A program made the translations under genes and the position numbers. From Luxibacter massiliensis (GTDB taxonomy: Bacteria > Bacillota > Clostridia > Lachnospirales > Lachnospiraceae), in the NCBI RefSeq assembly GCF_900604355.1, contig NZ_UWOE01000001.1:3410001-3474000 (forward strand): 64,000 nt of DNA, written 5' to 3'. The notes under the pieces are model-generated. The model was not told the DNA's origin, did no database searches, and worked only from the letters and a program-made list of their open reading frames with translations. Positions 1-8,596 of the stretch are shown here, piece by piece. Each line of letters begins with the position of its first letter. Position 1 is the first letter of the stretch.

Positions 1-214
1 TCAGCCGCATCCTTATTTGGAAAATGAAATTTTCCTGTAGAAATACAGCAAAAAGCGATATAATATGCTCCCTCCCAGCCAGACACTATAATCCCCATTG
101 GCGCCTCCAAACTGGCCTGGTTAAAAATATGATTACTGGACATTCAGAGTCAGCCACATATATGCTATGATGACAGGCAGATATAAAAAGAAGCAAGGGA
201 AATGGGGATATAGT
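1..214. other. Left edge, non-coding
   Basis: This stretch upstream of the kinase gene has no convincing ORF. It contains a short hairpin at 19-35 (GGAAAAT/ATTTTCC) that could belong to a terminator of a gene to the left. A tentative -35 (TTACTG, 133-138) has no well-spaced -10, so I do not call a promoter. Confidence 0.4.
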
Positions 215-1081
215 ATGACGAAAAAGATTGCTGTCATTAATGACTTATCAGGATTTGGCCGCTGTTCCCTAACTGCCGCGATATCTGTAATTTCGGCTAT
301 GGGGGTACAGCCTTGCGCCCTGCCTACGGCTATATTAAGCGCCCAGACAGGATATGCCAGTTATTACTGCGATGACTATACAGACAAAATGAAGTTAATC
401 CAGCGGGAATGGGAAAAAATGGGGGTTTCTTTTGACGGGATTTATACTGGGTTTGTAGCCAGCGAAGAACAGATAGAGAATATTTTTAGTTTTCTGCATT
501 CCTTTTATAAAAAGAATACGTTCCTCTTGGTGGATCCGGTGCTGGGGGATAATGGCAAAGTGTATTCCATGTATACTGACAGGCTGTGCAGCCTGATGAA
601 AGAGCTTGTTAAAAAAGCAGATGTTATAACTCCAAACCTTACAGAGCTCTGCCTGCTTACAGGCACAGATTACCGGATGATCCAGCAAATGACAAAAGAG
701 CAGCATTTGCTGAAGATTATCACACAGATGTCCGAGAACATATTAAGCCTGGGGCCTAAGACAGTGGTGGTGACAGGGATACACTTCCTGGATGAAAAAG
801 ATAATATCCAGAAAATGGGGAATCTGGCTGTAAGCAAAAACAGCTCTGTTTTATCTGCATTCCCCAGTATCGGGGGAAGTTATTCTGGAACCGGGGATCT
901 GTTCGCCTCCGTAATAGCTGCAGGCATGGCCAGAGGGGAACAGACGGCAGACAGCATGAAACTGGCAGGTAAATTCATCAGCTATGCTGTGGCGGATTCA
1001 GCAGAGAAACAGATCCCCCGCAATGATGGCATAAATTATGAACAATATTTAGGGATGCTGGCCCCAGCAAGGTCAGTATAA
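215..1081 (+). CDS. pdxK: Pyridoxal/pyridoxamine kinase (ribokinase superfamily)
   Basis: This 288-residue kinase probably phosphorylates the 5' hydroxyl of vitamin B6 vitamers in the cytoplasm as part of PLP salvage. The N-terminus (AVINDLSGFGRCSL) and the anion-hole motif GTGD (residues 225-228, catalytic Asp228) are typical of PdxK/PdxY-type kinases, and the length fits that family. I chose the ATG at 215 because it follows a GGGGAT-type ribosome site and starts at the family's usual MTKKIAVIND; the ATG at 167 adds 16 unlike residues. The ECF S-component 50 bp downstream supports a vitamin salvage role. ThiD-like activity on HMP is the main alternative. Confidence 0.85.
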   Translation: MTKKIAVINDLSGFGRCSLTAAISVISAMGVQPCALPTAILSAQTGYASYYCDDYTDKMKLIQREWEKMGVSFDGIYTGFVASEEQIENIFSFLHSFYKKNTFLLVDPVLGDNGKVYSMYTDRLCSLMKELVKKADVITPNLTELCLLTGTDYRMIQQMTKEQHLLKIITQMSENILSLGPKTVVVTGIHFLDEKDNIQKMGNLAVSKNSSVLSAFPSIGGSYSGTGDLFASVIAAGMARGEQTADSMKLAGKFISYAVADSAEKQIPRNDGINYEQYLGMLAPARSV

Positions 1082-1130
1082 GCAGGCTGCATAGTAAAAC
1101 GCATATCTGCAAGATAAGGAGAGTGACAAA

Positions 1131-1652
1131 ATGAAAAATAGAACATCTAGGATAACGGCTGCTGGTCTTTTTGCCGCCATGATTACCCTTATGACAGCTT
1201 TTATCTGCCATATCCCCTATGGGGCCAATGGAGGATACATTCACTTTGGGGATGCATTGATATATATGGGGGCGGTCTTTCTGCCCAGGCCTTATGCACT
1301 GGCAGCCGCTGCAATAGGGGGAGGGATGGCAGATCTTTTGACGGCGCCTATGTGGGCACCGGCAACTATTATCATAAAAATGTTAATTGTCCTTCCATTC
1401 ACAAGCAAAGAGGGCAGAATACTGGCGCCCAGGAATATTGCCGCACCCTTCATAGCGGCAATGATTTCTGCAGCAGGCTACTATTTGGCAGAGGGAATTT
1501 TATTTGGTTCTTTTATCGCCCCTCTGGCTTCCCTTATGGGGAGCGCCATACAGTCAGGGGGAAGTGCAGTTATATTTTTGTTCCTTTCAGCGGCTATGGA
1601 CAAAGGCCATATTAAGAACCGGACCCAGAAAATGCTGCACTTGTGTAAATAG
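1131..1652 (+). CDS. ECF transporter S component, probably vitamin B6-type
   Basis: This is a 173-residue, very hydrophobic protein with about five or six membrane segments, a glycine- and alanine-rich core and a conserved-looking HFGDALIYMGA stretch near residue 40. It resembles the small substrate-binding S subunits of energy-coupling factor importers (TIGR04002-like), which work with shared EcfA/EcfA'/EcfT subunits encoded elsewhere. A GGAGAGTG ribosome site precedes the ATG. It lies between a pyridoxal kinase and a radical SAM gene on the same strand, so import of a B6 vitamer is the simplest guess, but the substrate is inferred only from the neighbour. Confidence 0.7.
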   Translation: MKNRTSRITAAGLFAAMITLMTAFICHIPYGANGGYIHFGDALIYMGAVFLPRPYALAAAAIGGGMADLLTAPMWAPATIIIKMLIVLPFTSKEGRILAPRNIAAPFIAAMISAAGYYLAEGILFGSFIAPLASLMGSAIQSGGSAVIFLFLSAAMDKGHIKNRTQKMLHLCK

Positions 1653-1731
1653 CTGCCCTAAAGGCATGAACGAGGAAAATAGTCCAGAAATTAATTTTAA
1701 GACAATAATTATGTTGAGAAGGGAGATTAAA

Positions 1732-2328
1732 ATGGCAGATATATTATATACATATAAAAATCAGGTATATGCAAATATAACAAATATATGTGACTGCCGG
1801 TGCAGGTTCTGCATCCGCAGCCATGAAGACAGTGTTGGGGATGCAGAGACTCTGTGGCATAAAAAGGATCCAAATCTGGAGGAGATTAAGTCAGCCATAG
1901 ATGCATTTGACTTTAGCGGATATAAGGAACTAGTTTACTGCGGATACGGGGAACCTACCTGCGCCCTTGAAAACCTGATAAAGTCTGCCCGGTACATTAA
2001 GGAGAGGTATCCTGTAAGAATCCGGGTTAATACAAACGGACTGGGGAACTTATACCATGGCAGGGATATTGTCCCAGAGCTGGCAGAGGTAGTAGATTCT
2101 GTGTCAATCAGCTTAAATGCCCCTGAAAAGGACTCCTATCTGAATGTGACCCGCCCTAAGTTTGAGAATGCCTTTGAAGGTATGCTTGAGTTTACGGCTA
2201 AATGCAGGGACAAAATACCAGAAGTAAAAATGTCGGTCGTTGACGTCCTTTCCAAAGAGGAAATTAAAGCAAGCCAAAGTCTGGCAGACTCCCTGGGGGT
2301 TGAGCTGAGAGTAAGAAAATTTGCTTAG
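1732..2328 (+). CDS. Small radical SAM protein (TatD-linked family)
   Basis: This 198-residue protein has the radical SAM cluster motif CxxxCxxC near residues 18-25 (CDCRCRFC), a GEPT motif that helps bind SAM, and a TNG motif after the third strand. It is short for a radical SAM enzyme: a core barrel without an auxiliary-cluster domain. It matches what I know of the TIGR04038-type family, often found near tatD; no tatD is visible here. The start at 1732 follows AAGGGAG; an upstream in-frame extension overlaps the ECF gene and is rejected. Substrate and product are unknown. Confidence 0.75.
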   Translation: MADILYTYKNQVYANITNICDCRCRFCIRSHEDSVGDAETLWHKKDPNLEEIKSAIDAFDFSGYKELVYCGYGEPTCALENLIKSARYIKERYPVRIRVNTNGLGNLYHGRDIVPELAEVVDSVSISLNAPEKDSYLNVTRPKFENAFEGMLEFTAKCRDKIPEVKMSVVDVLSKEEIKASQSLADSLGVELRVRKFA

Positions 2329-2366
2329 GTCTGGAGTCAGCCCGGCAATTCCTATCCAGAAAGGTA

Positions 2367-2415
2367 AAAGGTACCGCCTGCAAGGTCAGAGTTTCCTCTT
2401 GCAGTCAGTACCTTT
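2367..2415. terminator. Bidirectional terminator between rSAM gene and map
   Basis: Long hairpin with arms AAAGGTAC/GTACCTTT and inner arms CTGCAAG/CTTGCAG, followed by T-rich DNA on the plus side. It separates two convergent genes (stops at 2328 and 2421). Confidence 0.8.
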
Positions 2416-2420
2416 ATATC

Positions 2421-3284
2421 TTATTTCGCTATTACTTCAATTCCATCCTCACGGACCAAAACCATATATTCTATCTGGGCGGAAAGTCCGTCATCCATCG
2501 TATACACAGTCCAATCATTCTCCTCATCTACAAAGAAATCAGGACTTCCTTCATTGACCATAGGTTCGATTGTGAACATCATGCCTGGCACAAGCAGCAT
2601 CTCGTTTCCTTTTTCAGTTACATAGCTGACAAAGGGTTCCTCATGGAACTGGAGTCCGATTCCATGTCCCCCAATATCCTCCACTACAGAATAACCATTT
2701 GCCTTTGCATGGGAATTGATGGCATAAGCGATATCCCCCAGGTGCCCCCAAGGTTTGGCCGCTTCTAACCCCAGCTCTACACATTCTTCCGTTACCTTTA
2801 TGATACGCTGGGCCCGGTCAGATATTTCTCCCATTTTAAACATACGGGAGGCATCGGAGAAATAGCCGTCCAGTATAGTGGAAACATCTACATTAATGAT
2901 ATCCCCTTCCTGAAGTATAATATCAGGGCCCGGCACGCCATGGCATACCTCATTGTTCAAAGAAGTGCATACACTTTTGGGAAATCCCTGATAATTAAGG
3001 GGGGCCGGTATACCGCCGCCTTTTGTGGTGACATCATATACAATTTTATCAATTTCTTCTGTACTCATCCCTATATGAATCTGCTCTGTCACCGCGTCCA
3101 ACACAGCAGTATTTAGAGCGGCGCTTTCTTTTATCTTTTGAATCTGAAAAGGTGTTTTCAATAGCTTACGGCCAGGCACGATTTCCCCCCGATCTGCATG
3201 GAGTTTCATTTTTTCTTCAATAGGCATGTGGCATTTTTTATATTTTTTCCCACTGCCACACCAGCAAAGGGCATTTCTTTCCAT
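2421..3284 (-). CDS. map: Methionine aminopeptidase type I with SEC-C zinc motif
   Basis: This 287-residue enzyme removes initiator methionine from nascent proteins. Residues 7-19 (CWCGSGKKYKKCH) form a SEC-C zinc-binding motif joined to a type I MetAP domain. The five metal ligands can be assigned as Asp133 and Asp144, His207 (GGHGIG), Glu240 (IEPM) and Glu272 (QIEYM), so it looks active. The SEC-C extension is a known clostridial variant thought to help ribosome or SecA-type contacts. It lies 21 bp after the DUF1015 gene and probably shares its transcript. Confidence 0.93.
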   Translation of the reverse strand: MERNALCWCGSGKKYKKCHMPIEEKMKLHADRGEIVPGRKLLKTPFQIQKIKESAALNTAVLDAVTEQIHIGMSTEEIDKIVYDVTTKGGGIPAPLNYQGFPKSVCTSLNNEVCHGVPGPDIILQEGDIINVDVSTILDGYFSDASRMFKMGEISDRAQRIIKVTEECVELGLEAAKPWGHLGDIAYAINSHAKANGYSVVEDIGGHGIGLQFHEEPFVSYVTEKGNEMLLVPGMMFTIEPMVNEGSPDFFVDEENDWTVYTMDDGLSAQIEYMVLVREDGIEVIAK

Positions 3285-3305
3285 AAATTTTATCTCCTCT
3301 TTATA

Positions 3306-4550
3306 TCATTTTTCAAATCGGTGAATAAAAAAACCACTTCTCAATTTAGGCTCAAACCAAGTAGATTTGGGGGGCATCAGCCGGTCAGCATCCGCTACTG
3401 CAAGCAGTTCATCCATGGAGGTCGGATACATAGCGAATCCTGCCCCTGCCCCCGCAGCATCCACCGCCGCTGCCAGTGCAGATAATCCCCGGATCCCTCC
3501 CATAAATTCTATGCGTCCGTCCGTCTTGGGATCCTCTATGCCAAGGAGGGGGCCAAGTATAGTATTTTGGAGGACAGAGACATCCAGCCTGTCTACCGGG
3601 TCATCAGTAAAAAGGCAGGGTTTGGCCCGCATTTTATACCATGCCCCAGCCAGATATAAACCAATCTCACCCTTACAGGAAGGACGGCAGATATCCTTTT
3701 GGGGCCCGGATATTTCAAAACTGTTATGCGCCAACGCAAGGAAAGCTTCAGGTGTATGGCCGTTTAAATCAGAAACTATACGGTTATAGTCATAAATATT
3801 AAGTTCGTCAGCAGCAAAGAGGACTGAGAGAAAATAGTTAAATTCTTCAGTGCCATCATATCCAGGATGGGACTTACGCCTTTTTAGGCCAACCTTGACT
3901 GCCGAAGCAGCGCGGTGATGCCCATCTGCTATATAAATATTGTCAATGCCCTCCCAAATATGCGAAATTCTTGCTGTTATATCTGGATCACTGATTTTCC
4001 AGACCTGATGGCGGATAGAATCCTCACTTGTAAAATCATACAGAGGGACTTCCTGCTTTGCCGTATTCATAATAGCAGTAAGCTCCTGGCAGGCGTGATA
4101 GGCAAGAAATATGGGGCCGGTCTGTGCACTGAGTGTATCCACATGGCGTATACGGTCTTTTTCTTTTTCTTCTCTTGTATTCTCATGCTTTTTGATCCGG
4201 TTATTCAGGTAATCATCTATGGATGCGCAGCCTACTAACCCTGTCTGTGGGCGCCCTCCCATAGTAAGTGTATAAATATAGTAACATGGACTATCATCCT
4301 GAATGAAAGAGCCTCTGGCGGCCATTTCTTCAAATATTTCTCTGGCCCGGTCATAGACTGGCTGTGAGTACATATCAACATCCTCTGGAAACTGTGTCTC
4401 AGGACGGTCTATTGTTAAAAAGGACAGAGGATTCTTTTCTACTTCTGCCCTGGCCTCCTGACGGGTATATACGTCATAGGGCAGTGCGGCAATTTGGGAA
4501 GCCAGCTTTGGTGCAGGCCGCACGCCTCGAAATGGTCGGATGGCTGCCAT
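3306..4550 (-). CDS. DUF1015 family protein
   Basis: A 414-residue cytoplasmic protein of the DUF1015 family. It starts MAAIRPFRGVRP, keeps the family's ALPYDV stretch near residue 23 and contains IADGHHRAASA in the middle, the most conserved part of the family, reminiscent of a ParB-like or kinase-type active site. The start at 4550 follows AAGGAGA; 24 extra in-frame upstream residues are rejected. The biochemical role is unsettled. It is co-directional with map, with a 21-bp gap. Confidence 0.85.
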   Translation of the reverse strand: MAAIRPFRGVRPAPKLASQIAALPYDVYTRQEARAEVEKNPLSFLTIDRPETQFPEDVDMYSQPVYDRAREIFEEMAARGSFIQDDSPCYYIYTLTMGGRPQTGLVGCASIDDYLNNRIKKHENTREEKEKDRIRHVDTLSAQTGPIFLAYHACQELTAIMNTAKQEVPLYDFTSEDSIRHQVWKISDPDITARISHIWEGIDNIYIADGHHRAASAVKVGLKRRKSHPGYDGTEEFNYFLSVLFAADELNIYDYNRIVSDLNGHTPEAFLALAHNSFEISGPQKDICRPSCKGEIGLYLAGAWYKMRAKPCLFTDDPVDRLDVSVLQNTILGPLLGIEDPKTDGRIEFMGGIRGLSALAAAVDAAGAGAGFAMYPTSMDELLAVADADRLMPPKSTWFEPKLRSGFFIHRFEK

Positions 4551-4995
4551 AATTTTTCTCCTTTTTCTTTCTACACAGCAACAGGTTAAATGGGCACATT
4601 CCCATCCCCGCAGGCCTCCCACGATATTTGCCCTCAGGGCAGATTTAACGCTGTAGGAATTGATTGCAGGAATTTTAGGACTGTAAGTTCGCCCACTTTG
4701 TTATTTTAGCACAAAGAGAAGGAATTTACTATATACAGTATAGGAAGAAATTGGCCAAAAGTCCAGGCCGTATCTGACGGCTTAGCCGTGTCAGTAATGA
4801 ACTGTCCAAAAGCAGTGCAACGGCATTTTGGTAAAACAGCGATTATAAAGCATGGGCAGAAACTGATAACCAGTCTCTGCCCATGCTAAGTCAAAAGGGA
4901 TGTACAAAATTGTCAAATCAGATAATTGCGCGATACCGCCGCCATGTCTGGTGGAGCGGAAACTATTGCTACAAATTCTGGAACTCGCCAAAAAT
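4551..4995. other. Intergenic region between the DUF1015 gene and grdD
   Basis: No gene-like ORF. It carries the DUF1015 upstream region (4551-4780) and the hairpin at 4849-4887. A short imperfect inverted repeat around 4728-4742 (TACTATATACAGTA) could be an operator, but I cannot assign it. Confidence 0.5.
4849..4887 (-). terminator. Hairpin ending the glycine reductase operon
   Basis: A perfect 12-bp stem (AGCATGGGCAGA/TCTGCCCATGCT), further closed by AACTG/CAGT, lies about 110 bp after the grdD stop. The T-tract on the minus strand is poor, so it may be a 3'-end stabilising hairpin instead of a simple terminator. Confidence 0.6.
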
Positions 4996-6156
4996 TTAGC
5001 CGTTAATATAGCCTGCTTTCTGAAGTTCCTCCTCTGCCTTTGCAAGATTCCCCTCAGATACCAGGATAACAGGGCCTGTGCACCCCATGCCGCTTTCAGC
5101 ATATACTCCTATTTTCCAGAGCGCCTTTACGCCATCGTCCAGATCCATAATCTCAATTCCTGCAATCTGTGCAGTTACGACCTCCTTAGGAGGCGCTGCA
5201 ACCTCCTCGGATGCCTGTACTTCGCTCTTCTTATCTGCTTTTCTGGCCTCCAGAATTGTTCTCAGGCCTGCCTTATCAGCAGCCTTAAACTCCTGCTCAG
5301 CCACATCAAAGATGCGTCCCCTTACAAGCTGTGCTGCGTAGCGGATTGCACCGGTGATGACTGGGGCTCCGGATGCCCTTGATATGATCATAACAAGTCT
5401 GTCATAGCCTTCCCCGATTCCAGGTCCATAGCCATAGCCAGATGCTTCAAAACTTCCTCCTGTGGTGTAGGAAGAGAGCATTTTTATCATAATATTCCCT
5501 GTCAGAGAATCGCATACAAGAACATCGGGAGAACCCTGCAGGACATCGTTCCCTCTCATAACACAGCCGCCGTCTGCCCTTCCCGACTCAGCAAATGTAA
5601 ATCCATAGCCATTATCCTTGAGTTGCTTTAAGGCAATCTCTGTCTGGCGTGCCCCGTCTACATTCAGAATGCCCACTGTTGGATTCGGGTTGCCGCATGC
5701 CTTAGCTGTAATCACACCGTATACAGCATTCTTGACCATGCTCTCAATGCGGTCTGTACTGGAAGTACCTGTTGTAGAAGCGACATACATTTCCTTCCCC
5801 TTGGCAGGCGTCACAACACGTCCGATTGTTGAGACTCCGATAGGAAATGGGTAGTGCATAGTTACAGCGCCGTCCACCTGATGGTTCGTCAGAAGCTCCT
5901 CCATTTTCTTATGGCCTTCTTCTTCATCAGCTACTTTTACAGTTGTCACTCCCTCTGTTTCCAGTATGCCAATATAATATACGTCGATTCCCTCTTTTGC
6001 GGCAGCCGCTGCGGCTTCCAGAGCATTCTCTTCCCCGTGCTCACTGCCCATGCCGGTGAGGGCAATCTTCGGTTTTTTCCCAAAGCTTCCTGTCTCCAGC
6101 CCTTCTGCCATTTCCATAAAGACTCCGGCAATCATTTTCTCCATTTTATCTGCCAT
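4996..6156 (-). CDS. grdD: Glycine reductase complex component C, alpha subunit
   Basis: GrdD is the PlsX-like subunit of protein C, which together with GrdC releases the carboxymethyl-selenium-derived acetyl group as acetyl phosphate. The protein has about 386 residues, the usual size. It begins MADKMEKMIAGVF, has a GMGSEHGEENALEAA nucleotide/phosphate-type loop near residue 36, and a GMGCTGPVI segment near the C-terminus. I prefer the ATG at 6156 (after AGAGGTG) over the in-frame GTG at 6162. It is the last gene of the operon, 11 bp after grdC. Confidence 0.93.
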   Translation of the reverse strand: MADKMEKMIAGVFMEMAEGLETGSFGKKPKIALTGMGSEHGEENALEAAAAAAKEGIDVYYIGILETEGVTTVKVADEEEGHKKMEELLTNHQVDGAVTMHYPFPIGVSTIGRVVTPAKGKEMYVASTTGTSSTDRIESMVKNAVYGVITAKACGNPNPTVGILNVDGARQTEIALKQLKDNGYGFTFAESGRADGGCVMRGNDVLQGSPDVLVCDSLTGNIMIKMLSSYTTGGSFEASGYGYGPGIGEGYDRLVMIISRASGAPVITGAIRYAAQLVRGRIFDVAEQEFKAADKAGLRTILEARKADKKSEVQASEEVAAPPKEVVTAQIAGIEIMDLDDGVKALWKIGVYAESGMGCTGPVILVSEGNLAKAEEELQKAGYING

Positions 6157-6167
6157 AGTCACACCTC

Positions 6168-7706
6168 TTACTCTGCCATCAGGGCGGCAGCAAACTCTTT
6201 CATTGCTTTTGCTATCATTTTCTTAACTTCTTCTTCCGATACCCCTGCTGCTGCACTCTCCTCGGATGAAGTATTTCCGTGTATCACAAAGGATACGCCG
6301 TCAAACAGATTCGTCATACGGCCAAGGAAGAGGCTTCCCTTGCCGATGATCATAGCATTCTTAATCTTTCCTGCTAAAATATCTTCGCAGGCAAATCCAA
6401 TATAGGGAACTCCTGAAGGAATATGCCCTTGTGTAGGCGCCCATCCTGTAAGTCCATGTGAGGTGGTAAAATTAGCCAATTCTTTTCTGTCCAGCTCCCC
6501 GCGCTTAACTGCCAGGGCCGCAATCATCTTATAATTGGCCAGCGGTACATCACCTGCGCCTGCTGGCTTTGTGATATCAGGATTCTGCATCTCAGGTGAA
6601 AATTTATCAATATCAGTAATTTTAAGTCCTGCCCTGTCAAGAGGATCTGCAACAAGACTGCCTATAACAGCCTGTGGCGCTGACCCTGTCCCTACGGAAT
6701 GGCGTCCAAGAAGGCTTAAATCAATCTCCGGGTTTACTCCGTCATTCTCAGAAATAATGACTGCAAATCCACCCAGGCAGTCCTCCAGAATGGGAAGTCC
6801 TTTCTTGATATGGTCTTTGCCATTCATGCCTAGCTTCGCCGTACAGCCGCCGGATGTCACCGCTACCGTCTTATATGCACCGGATTTTACCAAGGCTGCG
6901 GCCTCGATCAGTGCGTGTACAGGCGCCGCACAAAAGCCTCTTGCATCAGATCCGGAAGCGTTGGTCAATCCTGCCACCTCTGCGGCTGCCTTGGCAAAGT
7001 TGCCTCCGCCTCTCTGGTTCATATCGCCGCAGGCCTCCTCTGCACAGTCGACAACATACTCGATATCCTCTTTAGCTACCCCTGCATTGCGTATAGCATA
7101 CAAAAGCGCCAGTACGCTAGATGCCTTGCTCATCAGGTTTTCATGCATAACGTGTGCAGATAAATTTGTATCTATGTCATGGGCCGCTTTTACACATCCG
7201 ATCAGCTTCCCTTCGTAATACAGGCCTTCTGCATGTTCTTCATTTACAAACTTTTCAATCTCAGAAAGCTCACATCCATCTACAATTCTGGCTACAATAT
7301 CCTCTGAGATAATCGGGTTTTTGGCAAATGCCTCTTTATGCGCTGCCACAAAGCCGCTCTCCAGCTTTACGACCTCGAACATATCGCTTGCCTGTACAAG
7401 AAGTAAAAACTCTTCCTCAGGCATGATCTCTCCGTATTTCCCGTAACGTTCTGCGCCATCTTTTTTCTTGTCATACCATGGAAATTCTACCTTTGCCAGG
7501 TCATCTGGATGTGCATTCCCAATATAAGTCTGATTAGGCCAGTAGGACACTGCTTCCTCATATGTACGCAGATTTTCGGGAACTGCCTTTAAATAGTCAG
7601 ATTCAGGGTTTACAATCTTTTCTGTTGTCTGTGTCGTTCCATTATATAAAACCATATCAGGAGTGTGCACTAATACATAGCTTGCTCCTTTGATTACACT
7701 ATTCAT
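6168..7706 (-). CDS. grdC: Glycine reductase complex component C, beta subunit
   Basis: GrdC is the thiolase/KAS III-like subunit of protein C and accepts the ketene-type acetyl unit on a cysteine before phosphorolysis by GrdD. The 512-residue length and sequence (starting MNSVIKGASYVLVHTPDMV) are characteristic. A likely active-site region is GSDARGFCAAPVHA in the middle. The start at 7706 follows GGCGGAG; six more in-frame residues upstream are possible but include the ribosome site. It is separated from grdA by 345 bp of hairpin repeats, unlike the tight spacing elsewhere in the operon. Confidence 0.94.
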   Translation of the reverse strand: MNSVIKGASYVLVHTPDMVLYNGTTQTTEKIVNPESDYLKAVPENLRTYEEAVSYWPNQTYIGNAHPDDLAKVEFPWYDKKKDGAERYGKYGEIMPEEEFLLLVQASDMFEVVKLESGFVAAHKEAFAKNPIISEDIVARIVDGCELSEIEKFVNEEHAEGLYYEGKLIGCVKAAHDIDTNLSAHVMHENLMSKASSVLALLYAIRNAGVAKEDIEYVVDCAEEACGDMNQRGGGNFAKAAAEVAGLTNASGSDARGFCAAPVHALIEAAALVKSGAYKTVAVTSGGCTAKLGMNGKDHIKKGLPILEDCLGGFAVIISENDGVNPEIDLSLLGRHSVGTGSAPQAVIGSLVADPLDRAGLKITDIDKFSPEMQNPDITKPAGAGDVPLANYKMIAALAVKRGELDRKELANFTTSHGLTGWAPTQGHIPSGVPYIGFACEDILAGKIKNAMIIGKGSLFLGRMTNLFDGVSFVIHGNTSSEESAAAGVSEEEVKKMIAKAMKEFAAALMAE

Positions 7707-7738
7707 TGGTTCTCCGCCTTTCATGAACTTATTTATAT

Positions 7739-7925
7739 CTTATTGAACATTAGCAGTTCAATAAGTATGCCTTATTGAACATTAGCAGTCCCATAAGTAT
7801 GCCTTATTGAACATCAGCAGTCCCATAAGTATGCCTTATTGAACATTAGCAGTCCGATAAGTATGCCTTATTGAACGTCAGCAGTTCGATAAACATATCT
7901 TAATTGGACGTTAGTAGCCCAACAC
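7739..7925. repeat. Tandem array of six 27-bp hairpins, 32-bp period
   Basis: Units start at 7739, 7771, 7803, 7835, 7867 and 7899, each 27 bp, with a constant 5-bp spacer TATGC (CATAT before the last). Unit 1 is a perfect hairpin: CTTATTGAAC, loop ATTAGCA, GTTCAATAAG. Units 2-4 change the right arm (GTCCCATAAG, GTCCGATAAG) but mostly keep pairing through wobble; units 5 and 6 are more degenerate. A single perfect copy lies at 23118-23144. The array lies in the untranslated RNA between grdA and grdC. Confidence 0.9.
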
Positions 7926-7939
7926 TCTCCTATAAATGC

Positions 7940-8004
7940 AAAAGGGCAGTCCCCCTGGCGGGTACTGTGAATTATCAAACACAACCCGGGGCCTGCCCCT
8001 TTTT
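7940..8004. terminator. GC-rich hairpin between grdA and grdC
   Basis: Outer arms AAAGGGCAG/GCCTGCCCCTTT and inner arms CGGGT/ACCCG form a long stem about 47 bp after the grdA stop, with T-runs on both strands. It could act as a partial terminator that raises grdA over grdC/grdD, or as a 3' stabiliser. Confidence 0.65.
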
Positions 8005-8050
8005 ACTTATCTGTCAGAAACCTCTGATGTCAGAATAAGTACGTCTGCGT

Positions 8051-8521
8051 TTAGAACTTGCAGTACTCTTCCCTGATGGATGTCATCTCACTGATAATAT
8101 CATCTACATCGAGAACCATCTCCATCATGCTTACTTGCTCATCATAAACTGCTTCGTCGAACTCTTCCTTCATCTCTGGCTCGCATACGTGATAAACTTG
8201 AAGTCCAAGCTGGACTCCTGTCAATGGACCTGCAAAAGTAGGATCTCCTGCTGTAACAGTCTCAGCTGCAAGGCCTGCAGCTTCGCCTTCTGCAGCACCG
8301 AGAACTACTACAAGGTTCTCAGGGCCGTACTCGTCAGCAAATTCTTTAACCCTCTTCTGGTTTTCTAAGTCCATTGCGCCTGCGCTTGTTCAGACGAAAC
8401 ATTCCGTTGATGAAAATACGATCTCAGCGCCAGCAGTTTTTACACATTCTGCAATAGCCGGCCCCGGAATTCCATCACGGTCTCCTATAATGATTGCTTT
8501 TTTACCTTTTAAAACAGCCAT
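8051..8521 (-). CDS. grdA: Glycine reductase protein A, selenoprotein (UGA = Sec44)
   Basis: GrdA is the small selenoprotein that carries the carboxymethyl group from protein B to protein C. The frame opens at ATG 8521 (after AAAGGAG), reads MAVLKGKKAIIIGDRDG, and meets an in-frame TGA at 8390-8392, which is codon 44, inside CFV-U-TSAGAMDLENQ. This is exactly the family's redox-active selenocysteine site, and the frame stays open to 8051, giving 156 residues, the normal size. Naive ORF calling would start it at the ATG at 8374 and lose the active site. It needs SelA, SelB, SelC and SelD, none of which is in the window. Confidence 0.97.
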
Positions 8522-8596
8522 TATACATTCTCCTTTCTTTTGTTGTGGCAGCTTTTTATAAAAGATGCCTGTCTATGATTTAGAAATGAATCATGA

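Noticed and set aside
6535..7218. Long plus-strand ORF of 227 codons
   Set aside because: It is antisense to grdC, rich in Ser/Pro/Ala as expected from a shadow frame, and lacks a ribosome site or family features.
7739..7925. Possible CRISPR array because of 32-bp periodicity
   Set aside because: The period includes a constant 5-bp spacer, the repeats are themselves the variable part, and there are no unique spacers or cas genes.
8051..8521. grdA as a frameshifted or truncated pseudogene
   Set aside because: The only interruption is a UGA at the known selenocysteine position, in frame, with conserved sequence on both sides.
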